A DNA stretch of 64,000 nucleotides from Cellvibrio sp. KY-YJ-3 (GTDB taxonomy: Bacteria > Pseudomonadota > Gammaproteobacteria > Pseudomonadales > Cellvibrionaceae): assembly GCF_008806955.1 (NCBI RefSeq), contig NZ_CP031727.1, positions 992,001 to 1,056,000 on the forward strand, in the 5' to 3' direction. The number at the start of each line of letters is the position of its first letter. The first letter of the stretch is position 1. The notes below the pieces were generated by a model. The model made no database searches and had not been told where the DNA came from. It worked only from the letters and a program-made list of their open reading frames with translations. Made by a program: the position numbers and the translations under genes. This document shows, one piece after another, positions 44,304 through 53,581 of this stretch.

Positions 44304-45128
44304 TTATTTTTTATAACCCGCTTTCTGCGCATCAAAATGGTGTTGATTCATTAAATCAATGCCACAGGACAAGTTGCTAATCCAATCCAGAAAACGCTGC
44401 ACCATGGCGCGCCCCACAAATGGGCTGCCATGCTGTGGCACCATCATTTCCACATCCATGTCGCGAATCATATTCGCCCACAAGCGGCAGGCTTTATTGC
44501 TTGCCATATAGCGTTGGTGAAAACCGAGCATATGGGGAATGTGCGCATCAAAATCGATTACTGGTTGCTCGGCATGCTCTTCAATAAGCGAAGCGCCCAT
44601 ATCGCCACTGAATAAAATTTTACTGACCGGATCATAAAAATGAAAATTGCCTACGGAATGTAAAAAGTGGGCAGGCAACACAATTATTTCACCGCGACCA
44701 AATTCAATCGCGCCGCCTCTATCGGGCATGGCGATAATACGTTCATCCAAGTTTTGGCTTAACTGCTGGGTAATATATTGCGAGGCCAGATGCGGCAAAA
44801 AACGTGACCAGAGTTTGGAGGTGACAACCTGACATTGGGTATACATCATCCAGCGCGGTAGCGAGGCAATAATATCCGGATCTTGATGTGAGGCAAAAAT
44901 GTAATCCAACTGATGGGTTTTAACCCGTTTGCCCAATTCAATATTGAGTGGTGTATAGGTGAGGTCGCCGCCGGGATCAATGAGTGCGGCGCGGTTATTG
45001 TCGATAATTAAAAATTGATTGGCTTGAATACCCTCACCCACCACCAGATCAGAAAACTGGATACATTGATGGCCATCTTTGTTGTAGAGAAAATGGGCTT
45101 TGTCGCGCGGAATGATTGCCTGATTCAT
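44304..45128 (-). CDS. Diiron MBL-fold protein, ODP/flavodiiron-type oxygen-binding domain without flavodoxin part
   Basis: 274 aa from MNQAIIPRD, with AGGA upstream. The metallo-beta-lactamase core has ligands of the diiron class: SHQDPDI with His81, Asp83, Asp85, then HSVGNFHFYDP, FSGDMGAS (Asp) and VPQHGSPF (His). The residue after Asp85 is Ile where flavodiiron proteins have His. No flavodoxin or rubredoxin domain follows, so this is like the ODP proteins, one of which senses oxygen in Treponema chemotaxis. It converges on the CheX gene (19 nt apart). Role in that signalling is inference. Confidence 0.82.
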   Translation of the reverse strand: MNQAIIPRDKAHFLYNKDGHQCIQFSDLVVGEGIQANQFLIIDNNRAALIDPGGDLTYTPLNIELGKRVKTHQLDYIFASHQDPDIIASLPRWMMYTQCQVVTSKLWSRFLPHLASQYITQQLSQNLDERIIAMPDRGGAIEFGRGEIIVLPAHFLHSVGNFHFYDPVSKILFSGDMGASLIEEHAEQPVIDFDAHIPHMLGFHQRYMASNKACRLWANMIRDMDVEMMVPQHGSPFVGRAMVQRFLDWISNLSCGIDLMNQHHFDAQKAGYKK

Positions 45129-45266
45129 GCCAGTTGTGTCCTGAATGCAAAGGGCACAGCATAAGGGCTTCATTGTCCACCGAGTTGATGCGAGTCAAAC
45201 ACCGCCACAATAATTGCTGGTTGTTGTTAAAATATTTGGCCATCAAAAAAATAATCGGCAGGAAAA

Positions 45267-45491
45267 TCAGCAGTCAGAAAAAGCGGTAGCCAAATAAAGT
45301 TGTTCGACTTTTTCACGCGCCCAAGGTGTTTTGCGCAAAAATTTCAAACTGGATTTCACACTCGGATCACTTTGAAAGCAGCGAATGCTGATTAATTGCC
45401 CCAGCTCTTGCCAACCATAATGTTCAACAAGACGGGTAACGATGGTTTCCAAGGTCAACCCGTGCAGTGGGTTATTTTTTTGATCCTGCAT
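45267..45491 (-). CDS. VF530-family DNA-binding protein
   Basis: 74 aa from [33 protein letters not shown] and the [27 protein letters not shown] helix are the known VF530 (DUF2132) features, a small double-stranded DNA-binding protein. It follows the Bcr/CflA gene with its first potential GTG immediately after that stop, so both are co-transcribed. Physiological role is not established. Confidence 0.9.
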   Translation of the reverse strand: MQDQKNNPLHGLTLETIVTRLVEHYGWQELGQLISIRCFQSDPSVKSSLKFLRKTPWAREKVEQLYLATAFSDC

Positions 45492-45500
45492 GATATTCAC

Positions 45501-46700
45501 TCACAGTGCGCCCGGCGCAGGTTGTTTATCCACAAACCAATACCAGAGTTGACAGAGGGCAACTGCGCCGACACCGCTGAGCATCAGCAGCGCAAAGGGC
45601 ATGGCAGTTCCCGTATAAAAATAAGCAAGTAATGGCCCGGCAAAGGCACCGCTGCCAAACCGTAAAGTTCCGGTAACCGCCGTCGCCGTACCGCTGTGAT
45701 GCGGGAATTTCATCAATACAATTGCATCAGCATTAGTGGACATCAGCGTTAAGGCCCCCATCAGTGGCGCTATGCTCAGCACTGTCCATAACAGGCCCAG
45801 CTGCAAATAATTCACGAGAAATAAAACAAAGGCGCTAATTAGCGCAATCACTAAACCACAGCGTAACATCCGCAGCGAGCCAACCCGCGTAACCAGGCGG
45901 CTATTAATAAAATTCGCGAGGATTAAACAAATCACGTTGGCTCCAAAGAGCAGGCTAAAGGTTTGTTCACTCACGCCAAAATAATTAATGTATACAAACG
46001 ATACGGCTGTGATAAAACAAAAAAACGCAAACGACCCGAACATCATACTCAGAATCATCGGCCGCGCCTGGCGATTGGAAAATACAATTTTATAACCGCT
46101 AAAAAATCCTGCGGGTGCATCGTCATTGCCAGCAATTGGCTGGCTAATCTCTGGCAGCCACTTCCACACCAGTGCAAAAATCATCGCTCCATAAAGCGCT
46201 AACACAATAAAAATACTGCGCCATTCACTGAACCATAAAATCACACTACCAATGCCCGGTGCGAGCAGCGGGGCGAGCATCATCATCATGGATAAATAGG
46301 ACATGCCCTTGGCGGTGTGTTCCTGATACAACTGTCGCACAAAGCCCGGCACTACCACGGTGGCGGCCGCGCCACAAAATGCCTGGCTTGCGCGCAAGAG
46401 TAAAAATATCTGCGCATCTTGTACTAACGCCAGCGCAATACTGCTGAGGGTAAAACCGGTTAAGCCAAAAATCGCCAATGGCCGCCGCCCCAGGGAATCT
46501 GCAAGTGGCCCAAACAACAGCATGCCCGCACCATAAGCGGCGAGAAAAATACTCAGCGACTGTTGCACTGTGCCAATGTGTGTGTGCAAGTCGGTGGCGA
46601 TATTGGACATAGCCGGTAAATACATATCCACTGCCAGTGGTGTGGTGGCAATAACGGCAGCGAGCAGTACTATTAAATAAGGATGCGATTGACGAGTCAT
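45501..46700 (-). CDS. Bcr/CflA-family MFS drug efflux transporter
   Basis: 399 aa, twelve membrane helices. N-terminal ATTPLAVDMYLPAMSNIATDL is the Bcr/CflA signature, and the MFS motif A reads GPLADSLGRRPLAIFG near residue 65-80. Motif C-like PGFVRQLYQ follows. Such transporters export bicyclomycin, chloramphenicol or sulphonamides and also cysteine; the cargo here is unknown. No regulator gene is adjacent. Confidence 0.93.
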   Translation of the reverse strand: MTRQSHPYLIVLLAAVIATTPLAVDMYLPAMSNIATDLHTHIGTVQQSLSIFLAAYGAGMLLFGPLADSLGRRPLAIFGLTGFTLSSIALALVQDAQIFLLLRASQAFCGAAATVVVPGFVRQLYQEHTAKGMSYLSMMMMLAPLLAPGIGSVILWFSEWRSIFIVLALYGAMIFALVWKWLPEISQPIAGNDDAPAGFFSGYKIVFSNRQARPMILSMMFGSFAFFCFITAVSFVYINYFGVSEQTFSLLFGANVICLILANFINSRLVTRVGSLRMLRCGLVIALISAFVLFLVNYLQLGLLWTVLSIAPLMGALTLMSTNADAIVLMKFPHHSGTATAVTGTLRFGSGAFAGPLLAYFYTGTAMPFALLMLSGVGAVALCQLWYWFVDKQPAPGAL

Positions 46701-46819
46701 GACAGAGGATGTAGCCGCAAGTGAGGCGAGAGAGTAATAACATCCTAGTCGGTGCGCAGCACAATAAAGAGCCCGTCTATTAAAACAGATTCAACGAATT
46801 TTTAGATGGATAGACCCGC

Positions 46820-47248
46820 CTATTCACAATTCTTCCGCAGTTTAGTGATGGCGTCAGGGTAGTGTGTTTGTAATAAGGCCAGCTGTTCAGCGCCTAAATA
46901 TTTTTGTGCGAACTCCCAGGGTTCAACACCGTTGTTCCAATCGCAATGCACTACAGCGAGAGTGGCCAGATTCTGCGCCACCGACGTTTTTAAATAAGGG
47001 CGATAATTTTTTTCCTGTGCCAAATGCGCAAAACTATCCAGCGCAGTTACGTAAAACGCAGTATCGCGTGAGAAAGAAACGCGATGGATTCCTGCTTGCT
47101 CCATAATGGCTTTGACATAAACAGGCTTCAACGGTGCGGCAGTGGTGGGCCAATCCGCCAGAGTAAAATCATTGGTCTGGGCCAGCGCGCTGGTGCAAAG
47201 TGCGCTGGCGGAAAGCCCTAAAAATACTCTCTTCAACCATACCAACAT
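46820..47248 (-). CDS. Exported hypothetical protein
   Basis: 142 aa with a signal peptide ending ALA-QTND (about residue 23). The mature part is helical and carries two cysteines (CDWNNG and terminal CE). No family recognised. It stands alone between the efflux gene and the cold-shock gene. Confidence 0.62.
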   Translation of the reverse strand: MLVWLKRVFLGLSASALCTSALAQTNDFTLADWPTTAAPLKPVYVKAIMEQAGIHRVSFSRDTAFYVTALDSFAHLAQEKNYRPYLKTSVAQNLATLAVVHCDWNNGVEPWEFAQKYLGAEQLALLQTHYPDAITKLRKNCE

Positions 47249-47331
47249 ACTAAAATCCTCCAGGGAAAATGCGCTGCACAGTATAACCTTCTCGGGTTAT
47301 GCCCATGAGTTGCACAGTGAAAGTTAAATGA

Positions 47332-47359
47332 TTGACTTTGCCTCAAAGGCGTGTAGACT
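47332..47359 (+). promoter_or_regulatory. Candidate sigma-70 promoter of the cold-shock gene
   Basis: TTGACT, a 16-nt spacer and TAGACT. It would give a leader of about 145 nt, as is usual for cspA-type mRNAs whose structure changes with temperature. No other gene lies in this 260-nt gap. Confidence 0.45.
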
Positions 47360-47510
47360 TGGATTCAGCTTGAAAGTACGTCTAATATTTATGCACCACA
47401 TTTCGAAGTTCCAGTAATAGAATTTTGGCCTGTTTACATAAGTAATTCCCACATTTCCAGCACAATCGCCCCTCGGGGTAATCCTTACTTTTGTATTAAT
47501 AGGTAACACT

Positions 47511-47720
47511 ATGTCTAAAACTACTACTGGCACTGTAAAATGGTTCAACGAAGCTAAAGGTTTCGGTTTCATCGAACAAGAATCTGGTCCAGATGTTTTC
47601 GCTCACTTCAGCGCCATTTCAGGTTCAGGCTTCAAAACCCTGGCTGAAGGCCAAAAAGTTAGCTTCACTGTGACCCAAGGCCAAAAAGGCCCACAGGCTG
47701 AAAACATCACCGCTATCTAA
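47511..47720 (+). CDS. Cold-shock domain protein (CspA family)
   Basis: 69 aa. RNP1 is KGFGFIEQ and RNP2 is VFAHFSAI, both complete; the start is [15 protein letters not shown]. The usual size of single CSD proteins. It binds single-stranded RNA/DNA as a chaperone. Codon use is strongly biased, suggesting high expression. A long leader precedes it and a terminator follows. Confidence 0.96.
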   Translation: MSKTTTGTVKWFNEAKGFGFIEQESGPDVFAHFSAISGSGFKTLAEGQKVSFTVTQGQKGPQAENITAI

Positions 47721-47749
47721 TTCCTTGCGGATTTAGAAGTGTGATTAAA

Positions 47750-47777
47750 AAGGCGAGATGAAAATCTCGCCTTTTTT
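47750..47777 (+). terminator. Intrinsic terminator
   Basis: AAGGCGAGAT, loop GAAA, ATCTCGCCTT and T-run, directly after the cold-shock gene. Confidence 0.93.
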
Positions 47778-47921
47778 ATCGCCCGTCATTTTGTTATTTC
47801 CCCGCACTGTTTTACTTCTGACCCGGCCTGACAAAGGTCACCACTCACGCACGTTTGCTTGTATTTAACCTGCGCTCCCCAATCTCCTGCTGATCTACCA
47901 CTTCCCCCTTCTGGAATAGCT

Positions 47922-49682
47922 ATGCCCACTGCCCTGACCCGACGCCGGATTTTGGTCGACCTGCTCGCTCCCTATAAAACCCGTATTGCCGCAGCTTTAC
48001 TGGCGCTGGTGATTGCCGCTGGCTCTGTTTTGCTGATTGGGCAAGGGCTTAAACAAGTAATCGATAAAGGGTTTGTGGCGGGCAGTGCGGAGTTGCTCAA
48101 TGTGGCGCTGTTGGGTTTATTGGCGGTGATTTTATTGATGTCGGTGGCGACTTACGCGCGTTTTTATTTGGTCTCCTGGCTGGGTGAACGCATTACCGCG
48201 GATTTGCGCCGCCGGGTATTTGCCCACCTATTAACCTTATCACCCGTATTTTTTGAGCAAAACCGTACTGGCGATGTACTTTCGCGCCTGACCAATGACA
48301 CTACCCAGTTGGAGACGGTGATTGGCTCCAGCGTTTCTATGGCGCTGCGCAACGCTTTGCTGTTGCTGGGTGGTTTGGTGATGCTGGCGGTGACCAGCTT
48401 GAAATTAATGGCGCTGGTATTGGTCGCGATTCCCTTTGTATTGGTGCCGATTATCGCTTTTGGCCGTCGGGTGCGAACTCTGGCGCGGGCCAGCCAGGAT
48501 TCAGTCGCCCATGTCGGCGCCTATACCGATGAGGTGATTCACGAAATTCGTACCGTGCAATCCTATGGCCATGAAGCGGCCGCCGGTGCGGTATTCAATC
48601 AGCGAGTGGAGGCGACTTTTGCGACGGGCATCAAGCGCGTACAGCAGCGCGCGTTATTGGTGGCTGCAGTTATCACCCTGGTGTTTAGTGCCGTCGCATT
48701 GATCCTTTGGGTGGGCGGCCACGATGTACTGGCAGGCCGAATTAGCGCGGGCGAACTGTCGGCGTTTATCTTTTACGCCGTGTTGGTCGCCAGTGCGATG
48801 GGTACTATTTCGGAAGTGATTGGGGAGTTACAGCGCGCGGCGGGTGCGACCGAGCGCTTGGTGGAGCTGTTGGCGACACCTTCCAGCTTGCCACTGCGCG
48901 CCGCCCCTTTGCCGTTACCCGAGCCTGCCGCCGGTTTGGTGGAGCTGCGCGCGGTTCATTTTGCCTATCCGTCGCGGCCGGATACACAGGTCTTTGCGGG
49001 GTTTGATTTACGCGTAAATCCCGGTGAAAAAGTCGCCTTGGTTGGCCCTTCGGGCGCGGGTAAAACCACGGTTTTTCAGTTGTTGCAGCGTTTTTATGAT
49101 CCGCTGGGCGGCAGTGTATTACTCGATGGCGTCGACCTGAAAGACGCTGACCTACAGGCAGTGCGCGCGCGCATCGCTCTGGTGCCGCAGGATCCGGTGA
49201 TATTTGCCACTAGCGTGCGTGACAATGTGCGCTATGCGCGGCCCGAGGCGAGCGATGAGCAGGTTATCGCGGCCTGCGAGGCGGCATTCGCCATGGAGTT
49301 TATTCAGCAGTTACCCGAGGGGCTGGATACCGATTTGGGCGAGCGCGGTGCACGCTTATCCGGCGGGCAAAAACAGCGTATTGCTATCGCCCGAGCGATT
49401 CTTGCGGATCGCCCGATCTTATTGCTGGACGAAGCTACCAGCGCATTGGATTCCAATAGCGAACAGGCAGTGCAACAGGCGCTGGAGCGACTGATGCAAA
49501 ACCGCACCACCATTATGATTGCCCATCGCCTTTCCACGGTGGTGAATGCGGATCGCATTGTGGTGTTGCAACAGGGCCGGATTGTGGCGACAGGGACTCA
49601 TACGGAATTGATGGACATGAGTGAGTTGTACCAGCAATTGGCCCGTTTGCAATTTGAGCGTGAACCCTCTGGCAATAGCTGA
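47922..49682 (+). CDS. MsbA-like ABC exporter (fused permease-ATPase)
   Basis: 586 aa from MPTALTRRRILVDLL, preceded by GGAA; an upstream in-frame ATG at 47859 looks non-coding. Six membrane helices (about 20-310) and an ATPase with Walker A GPSGAGKTT, signature LSGGQKQR, Walker B ILLLDEATSALDS and MIAHRLS switch. FFEQNRTGDVLSRLTNDTTQLE is typical of the lipid A/multidrug class. Substrate could be lipid A or a drug; no context distinguishes them. Confidence 0.92.
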   Translation: MPTALTRRRILVDLLAPYKTRIAAALLALVIAAGSVLLIGQGLKQVIDKGFVAGSAELLNVALLGLLAVILLMSVATYARFYLVSWLGERITADLRRRVFAHLLTLSPVFFEQNRTGDVLSRLTNDTTQLETVIGSSVSMALRNALLLLGGLVMLAVTSLKLMALVLVAIPFVLVPIIAFGRRVRTLARASQDSVAHVGAYTDEVIHEIRTVQSYGHEAAAGAVFNQRVEATFATGIKRVQQRALLVAAVITLVFSAVALILWVGGHDVLAGRISAGELSAFIFYAVLVASAMGTISEVIGELQRAAGATERLVELLATPSSLPLRAAPLPLPEPAAGLVELRAVHFAYPSRPDTQVFAGFDLRVNPGEKVALVGPSGAGKTTVFQLLQRFYDPLGGSVLLDGVDLKDADLQAVRARIALVPQDPVIFATSVRDNVRYARPEASDEQVIAACEAAFAMEFIQQLPEGLDTDLGERGARLSGGQKQRIAIARAILADRPILLLDEATSALDSNSEQAVQQALERLMQNRTTIMIAHRLSTVVNADRIVVLQQGRIVATGTHTELMDMSELYQQLARLQFEREPSGNS

Positions 49683-49704
49683 ATTACACGAATCAGACAG
49701 GCAT

Positions 49705-49739
49705 AAAAAACGGCCACTGCGCAGGCAGTGGCCGTTTTT
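49705..49739. terminator. Bidirectional intrinsic terminator
   Basis: AACGGCCACTGC, loop GCAG, GCAGTGGCCGTT, with A- and T-runs outside. It serves the convergent ABC and LPMO genes. Confidence 0.92.
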
Positions 49740-49795
49740 ATTTGATGGTGCCGGAACCGACTTGCAGGGCAGATCCGGCACTCAAGATTGCGCCA

Positions 49796-50989
49796 TTATT
49801 GGCAGCTGCGCACCAGTGACCAGGCGTTGGTCCAGGCCCAGCCAGTACCCGGTGCGTAGGGGCCTCCCACGGTGCACCAGCCAGCCACGGTGCAGCTGTA
49901 CTCGCTACCACCGTTTTGTACCAAGGCTCCTGCAGCATAGGTCGCGCCGTTGACATAGGCGGGTGAGCTACAGTTGCCGGTAGCGGCCGAAGATGAAGAC
50001 GCTACCGCACTGCTCACGCTGGACGACGAGCTGGCAAGGATGCTCGATGCCACCGAGGATGAAGCTACACCACCTACACAGGCACCCAGATCTAACCAAT
50101 AGCTGTATTGGCCGCTGTTGCTTGCAGGATTGTTATTTTGCGTCCAGTAGTTGGCCTGGTACCGTTTGCCATTGTGTTGCACTTGGGTCGGTGCGGTATA
50201 AGCAATGCTCGGGTTCCAAATGCCCAAACCTTCACAGGTATTGTTGGAGATGCTGGAGGCGATGGAGCTAGAGCTCAATGACGCTACCGATGAGTTATAA
50301 ACCGACGAAGCGCTGCTGCTGGCCGGTGGGTTAGAACCGTTGCCGTAGTCGATATCGATACATTGATAAAAGCCTTCCGCCGCATCGCGCAGCCAGTCGC
50401 GTTGCCAAATGCTGTACACAATGTGACGACCGGTACGCGGTGGCAGTTGTACCCGATGGGTAGATACGGCTTGTTGATCTTCCGGGCCTGAATCGTGAAT
50501 CAATTCCAGATCGCTCCAACGCAACGGCTGGCTGTGATCGTAACCTTCACGGGTGATGTAGTAGCGGAAATAGGTGGTTTTGTGCGCCGCGGTATTAGTC
50601 CACACAAAGTTCAGTGGACCAGCAGTCACGCTGGTGGCTGGCCAGTCGGTGCGGGCGAGGTCCATGCCAAACAGGTTGGCGCGGTTGGCGCTACACAGGC
50701 GGCCATCGGGAATAAAGAACTCATGGTTGTCGCGCACACCGCCCACCGCCACTTCTTGCGGGGTGTACAAGCCGCCGTTACCTGCTGCTTTGGCTGCGAT
50801 ACACGCGGGGTGACTGGGGTTTTCAATACCGTTTTCCTTACATTGAATCACCCGACTTTTGGGTGATGACACGTAGCCGTGGGCGCTGGCTTCGGTAACG
50901 GCAAACAAAGAACTGAGGCTGATGATTAAGGCTGATACGCCACAACTTTTCAGGTTGAGGCGTGAGTGCCATTTATTGATCTTGTTCAC
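49796..50989 (-). CDS. AA10 lytic polysaccharide monooxygenase with CBM5 and CBM73 (chitin-active)
   Basis: 397 aa. The signal peptide ends at Ala36, leaving His37 as the mature N-terminus (HGYVSSPKSRV), one arm of the copper histidine brace; His136 in TAAHKTTYFRYYIT is the other. The AA10 domain spans about 37-218. Serine-rich linkers (about 222-249 and 307-337) separate a CBM5 (about 252-304, GIWNPSIAYTAPTQVQHNGK) and a CBM73 (about 338-397, YVNGATYAAGALVQNGGSEY). This layout matches C. japonicus LPMO10A, which oxidises chitin. Secreted; electron donor not encoded nearby. Confidence 0.97.
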   Translation of the reverse strand: MNKINKWHSRLNLKSCGVSALIISLSSLFAVTEASAHGYVSSPKSRVIQCKENGIENPSHPACIAAKAAGNGGLYTPQEVAVGGVRDNHEFFIPDGRLCSANRANLFGMDLARTDWPATSVTAGPLNFVWTNTAAHKTTYFRYYITREGYDHSQPLRWSDLELIHDSGPEDQQAVSTHRVQLPPRTGRHIVYSIWQRDWLRDAAEGFYQCIDIDYGNGSNPPASSSASSVYNSSVASLSSSSIASSISNNTCEGLGIWNPSIAYTAPTQVQHNGKRYQANYWTQNNNPASNSGQYSYWLDLGACVGGVASSSVASSILASSSSSVSSAVASSSSAATGNCSSPAYVNGATYAAGALVQNGGSEYSCTVAGWCTVGGPYAPGTGWAWTNAWSLVRSCQ

Positions 50990-51318
50990 TCTGGATCTCC
51001 TGCTGGAAGTAAAAAAGGTATAACCGGTGCCACTTGAGCGGCGCGGTAATGTTCAGTGCATTTATATCCAACAACCGGGGTGCGGATATTTTGCAGCAGC
51101 AATGAGTCTAAAATGACAACGTTGTATTTGGCGAGTCCGACTTTCGGGTTGAGCGGTAGGAGTTTGCGTAGCGCGTTCGAGTTTTGGCAATAATTCGGAT
51201 TAATTTCGCCAAAAAAGCCTTTGAATTACAGGGTGTGAAAAAATTGTGATGCTGGTCTCACCCTCAAAAGGATGAGACTCCGGTAGTAAATAAGCCTGAT
51301 GTGCGAATGTCGGTGTAA
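50990..51318. other. Gene-free stretch between LPMO and phoR
   Basis: About 330 nt with no gene seen. It must contain the LPMO promoter on the minus strand; I could not pick a convincing one. Confidence 0.4.
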
Positions 51319-52602
51319 CTATTGCGGCAGTGCAAAGACACAAATAAACATACTGCCCTTGCCTAGTTCACTGGTAATTTTTAATTCGGCGTAATGGCGC
51401 ATCAGCACGTGTTTCACAATCGCCAAACCCAACCCGGTGCCGCCGGTGCCGCTGTTGCGGCTGGCATCCACACGATAAAAACGCTCGGTCAGGCGCGGAA
51501 TATGTTGGGCATCAATGCCAGGGCCGTTATCGCTTACCGAAACATAAAAATGTTTCTCGTCCTGCCATAACAGCATGTTGATGCGCCCTTCGGGCTGGGT
51601 GTATTTAATGGCGTTAATTACCAGATTGGAAAAGGCGCTGTGCAATTCTTTTTCGTTGCCCTGCAACAATAGCGGGCGCGTGGTGTTGTTGCACACCAGC
51701 GTGAGCTGTTGGTTTTTATCCTTGCTTAATACTTCCGCTTCGCTTTTCACAATAGTGAGCAGCTGCTCAATATTAATGGGCTTGTAATTGTGACCCGCCT
51801 CAGTGGTTTCGAGTTTGGAAAGCACCAGTAAATCGTTAATCAGCAGCGACATACGCTTGGCTTGCTGCAACATTTGCTGCAGTGGTTTATTCCAGCTCGG
51901 GGTGGTGTTGTTATCGGCGAGGGTTTCCACATAGCCGTTTATCACCGTGAGCGGTGTGCGCAATTCATGGGAGACGTTGGCGATAAAATCCTGACGCATT
52001 TTTTCCAAGTTGTGCAGTTGGGTCACATCACGCACCACAATCAATCGCTCCATTTTGCCAAACGGGGTGATTTGGAATTGCAGGTGTTTGGAGGGAAAAC
52101 GCGGCGAGGGAATTTCCAGCGGCTCGCCGTAATTGCCCTCTTCAAAATAGGCGACAAATTTGGGGTGACGCACAAAATTGATGACCGATTGCCCCTGGTC
52201 TTTGGTATTCAACCCAAGCATGCGATGGGCGGCGGGGTTCCAGAAATCCAGATGGCCGCGCGCGTCCAGAATGACCAGCCCGTCTTTGAGTGCTGAGCTG
52301 ATTTCCTGGATGCGTTTGATCACCGCTTGCAGGTTGTCTTTTTCAATGCGTTGATCGCGCTGCAGTTGGTAGATGTTGTCGAACACCTGCCCCCAGATAC
52401 CACTGGCCTCCGGCGGGTGTTCGCTCTCGCGTTTGAGTAGCCACTGGTTCAAGCGGCGCATTTGCCAGAGCATCCACACAATGTAAATGCCACAGCCGAG
52501 TAGCATCCACAGCGCGTAGTTGTCGCTGAAAAAACCAATCAGGCTGCAGGTGGCGAGAATAATCAGAATGCGCTGGAGTTCAGCGCTGAAACCTTTTAAC
52601 AA
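51319..52602 (-). CDS. phoR: Phosphate regulon sensor histidine kinase PhoR
   Basis: 427 aa. Two short membrane helices (about 10-48), a charged linker, a PAS domain (about 95-195), an H-box FIANVSHELRTPLTVI with His212, N-box FSNLVINAIKYT and G-boxes SDNGPGID and TGLGLAIVKHV. No large periplasmic domain, as in PhoR, which senses phosphate through PstSCAB/PhoU. It lies downstream of phoB in one operon but is separated by a 150-nt gap holding an inverted-repeat element. Confidence 0.95.
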   Translation of the reverse strand: MLKGFSAELQRILIILATCSLIGFFSDNYALWMLLGCGIYIVWMLWQMRRLNQWLLKRESEHPPEASGIWGQVFDNIYQLQRDQRIEKDNLQAVIKRIQEISSALKDGLVILDARGHLDFWNPAAHRMLGLNTKDQGQSVINFVRHPKFVAYFEEGNYGEPLEIPSPRFPSKHLQFQITPFGKMERLIVVRDVTQLHNLEKMRQDFIANVSHELRTPLTVINGYVETLADNNTTPSWNKPLQQMLQQAKRMSLLINDLLVLSKLETTEAGHNYKPINIEQLLTIVKSEAEVLSKDKNQQLTLVCNNTTRPLLLQGNEKELHSAFSNLVINAIKYTQPEGRINMLLWQDEKHFYVSVSDNGPGIDAQHIPRLTERFYRVDASRNSGTGGTGLGLAIVKHVLMRHYAELKITSELGKGSMFICVFALPQ

Positions 52603-52632
52603 GACCTAAACCTCGTGGCACAAAAGCGAGCG

Positions 52633-52736
52633 CAAAGGGGCGGACAGTCCTGCAAGACCATCGGAGGGAGGGATCCCGACGATGAGCCTCCAGGGATGGA
52701 TTTACGGCGTGTCTTGCAGGACTGTCCGCCCCTTTG
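52633..52736. repeat. 104-bp inverted-repeat element between phoB and phoR
   Basis: Perfect 26-base arms begin CAAAGGGGCGGACAGTCC at 52633 (to 52658) and return at 52711-52736. The 52-nt core contains GGAGGGAGGGATCC and GGGATGGATTTACGGCG. It looks like a mobile or REP-type intergenic element and would form a very stable RNA stem in the phoBR transcript. Confidence 0.85.
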
Positions 52737-52752
52737 TGCGAATTCAGGGTAA

Positions 52753-53451
52753 TCAGGCTTCGATTCGGGTAGAAAAACGATAGCCGGTACCGCGTACGGT
52801 TTGGATCAGGTCTTCGTGACCGTCGATGGTCAGGGCTTTGCGCAGGCGGCGGATATGCACATCGACCGTGCGCTCCTCCACATACACATTGCCGCCCCAG
52901 ACATGATCCAGCAATTGGCTGCGAGTATAGGCTCTTTCCTGGTGGGTGAGAAAAAACTCCAGCAGGCGATATTCAGTGGGGCCCATATCGACTGACTGAT
53001 CGTGGATGGTGACGCGGTGGCTGGCGGGGTCCAAACACAGACCCTGTACGGTGATGGGGGCGGCGGAAATCTGTGGGTCGGCACGACGCAATACCGCTTT
53101 CAAGCGGGCGACCAATTCACGCGGTGAAAAAGGTTTGGTGATGTAATCGTCGGCGCCAACTTCCAGCCCCTGAATTTTGTTGTCCTCTTCACCTTTGGCG
53201 GTGAGCATGATGATGGGAGTATTAGCGGTAACTTCGTCGCGCTTCAGGCGGCGCGCGAGTTCAATACCGCTGGTGCCGGGCATCATCCAATCCAACAGGA
53301 TCAGGTCGGGTTTTTCGTCGATAATCAGGCCGTGAGCGTCCTGCGCGTTACTGGCTTCCAGCACTTGGTACTCGGCCATCTCCAGTGCCACACGCAACAT
53401 ATCGCGAATGGCGGATTCATCGTCGACGATAAGAATTTTGCGACCAGTCAT
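52753..53451 (-). CDS. phoB: Phosphate regulon response regulator PhoB
   Basis: 232 aa from MTGRKILIVDDESAIRDM; 14 further codons are open upstream. Receiver Asp10-Asp11 and Asp54 in LILLDWMMPG, Lys in ITKPFSPRELVARLKAVLRR. The winged helix carries DMGPTEYRLLEFFLTHQERAYTRSQLLDHVWGGNVYVEERTVDVHI, typical PhoB. Followed by phoR. A good Pho box lies upstream, as expected of an autoregulated phoBR. Confidence 0.97.
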   Translation of the reverse strand: MTGRKILIVDDESAIRDMLRVALEMAEYQVLEASNAQDAHGLIIDEKPDLILLDWMMPGTSGIELARRLKRDEVTANTPIIMLTAKGEEDNKIQGLEVGADDYITKPFSPRELVARLKAVLRRADPQISAAPITVQGLCLDPASHRVTIHDQSVDMGPTEYRLLEFFLTHQERAYTRSQLLDHVWGGNVYVEERTVDVHIRRLRKALTIDGHEDLIQTVRGTGYRFSTRIEA

Positions 53452-53528
53452 AATCTTCTGCCTAATAAAACTACGGTAGGCTTCACGTTTCATGAAGCTA
53501 TTGTTGCAGCTTATTTAATAAGCTCAGT

Positions 53529-53546
53529 GTTACATATTTATGACAA
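53529..53546 (-). promoter_or_regulatory. Pho box upstream of phoB
   Basis: Read on the minus strand: TTGTCATAAATATGTAAC, 14 of 18 matches to the CTGTCATAAATCTGTCAT consensus by my count. It is 78 nt before the phoB start codon. Confidence 0.68.
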
Positions 53547-53581
53547 GTCAGAAAATTGTAGCTGCGTGCAGTCGCGTGGGC

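Noticed and set aside
49796-50989. Serine-rich stretches as tandem repeat or CRISPR-like array
   Set aside because: They are in-frame linkers between domains; no regular spacer structure.
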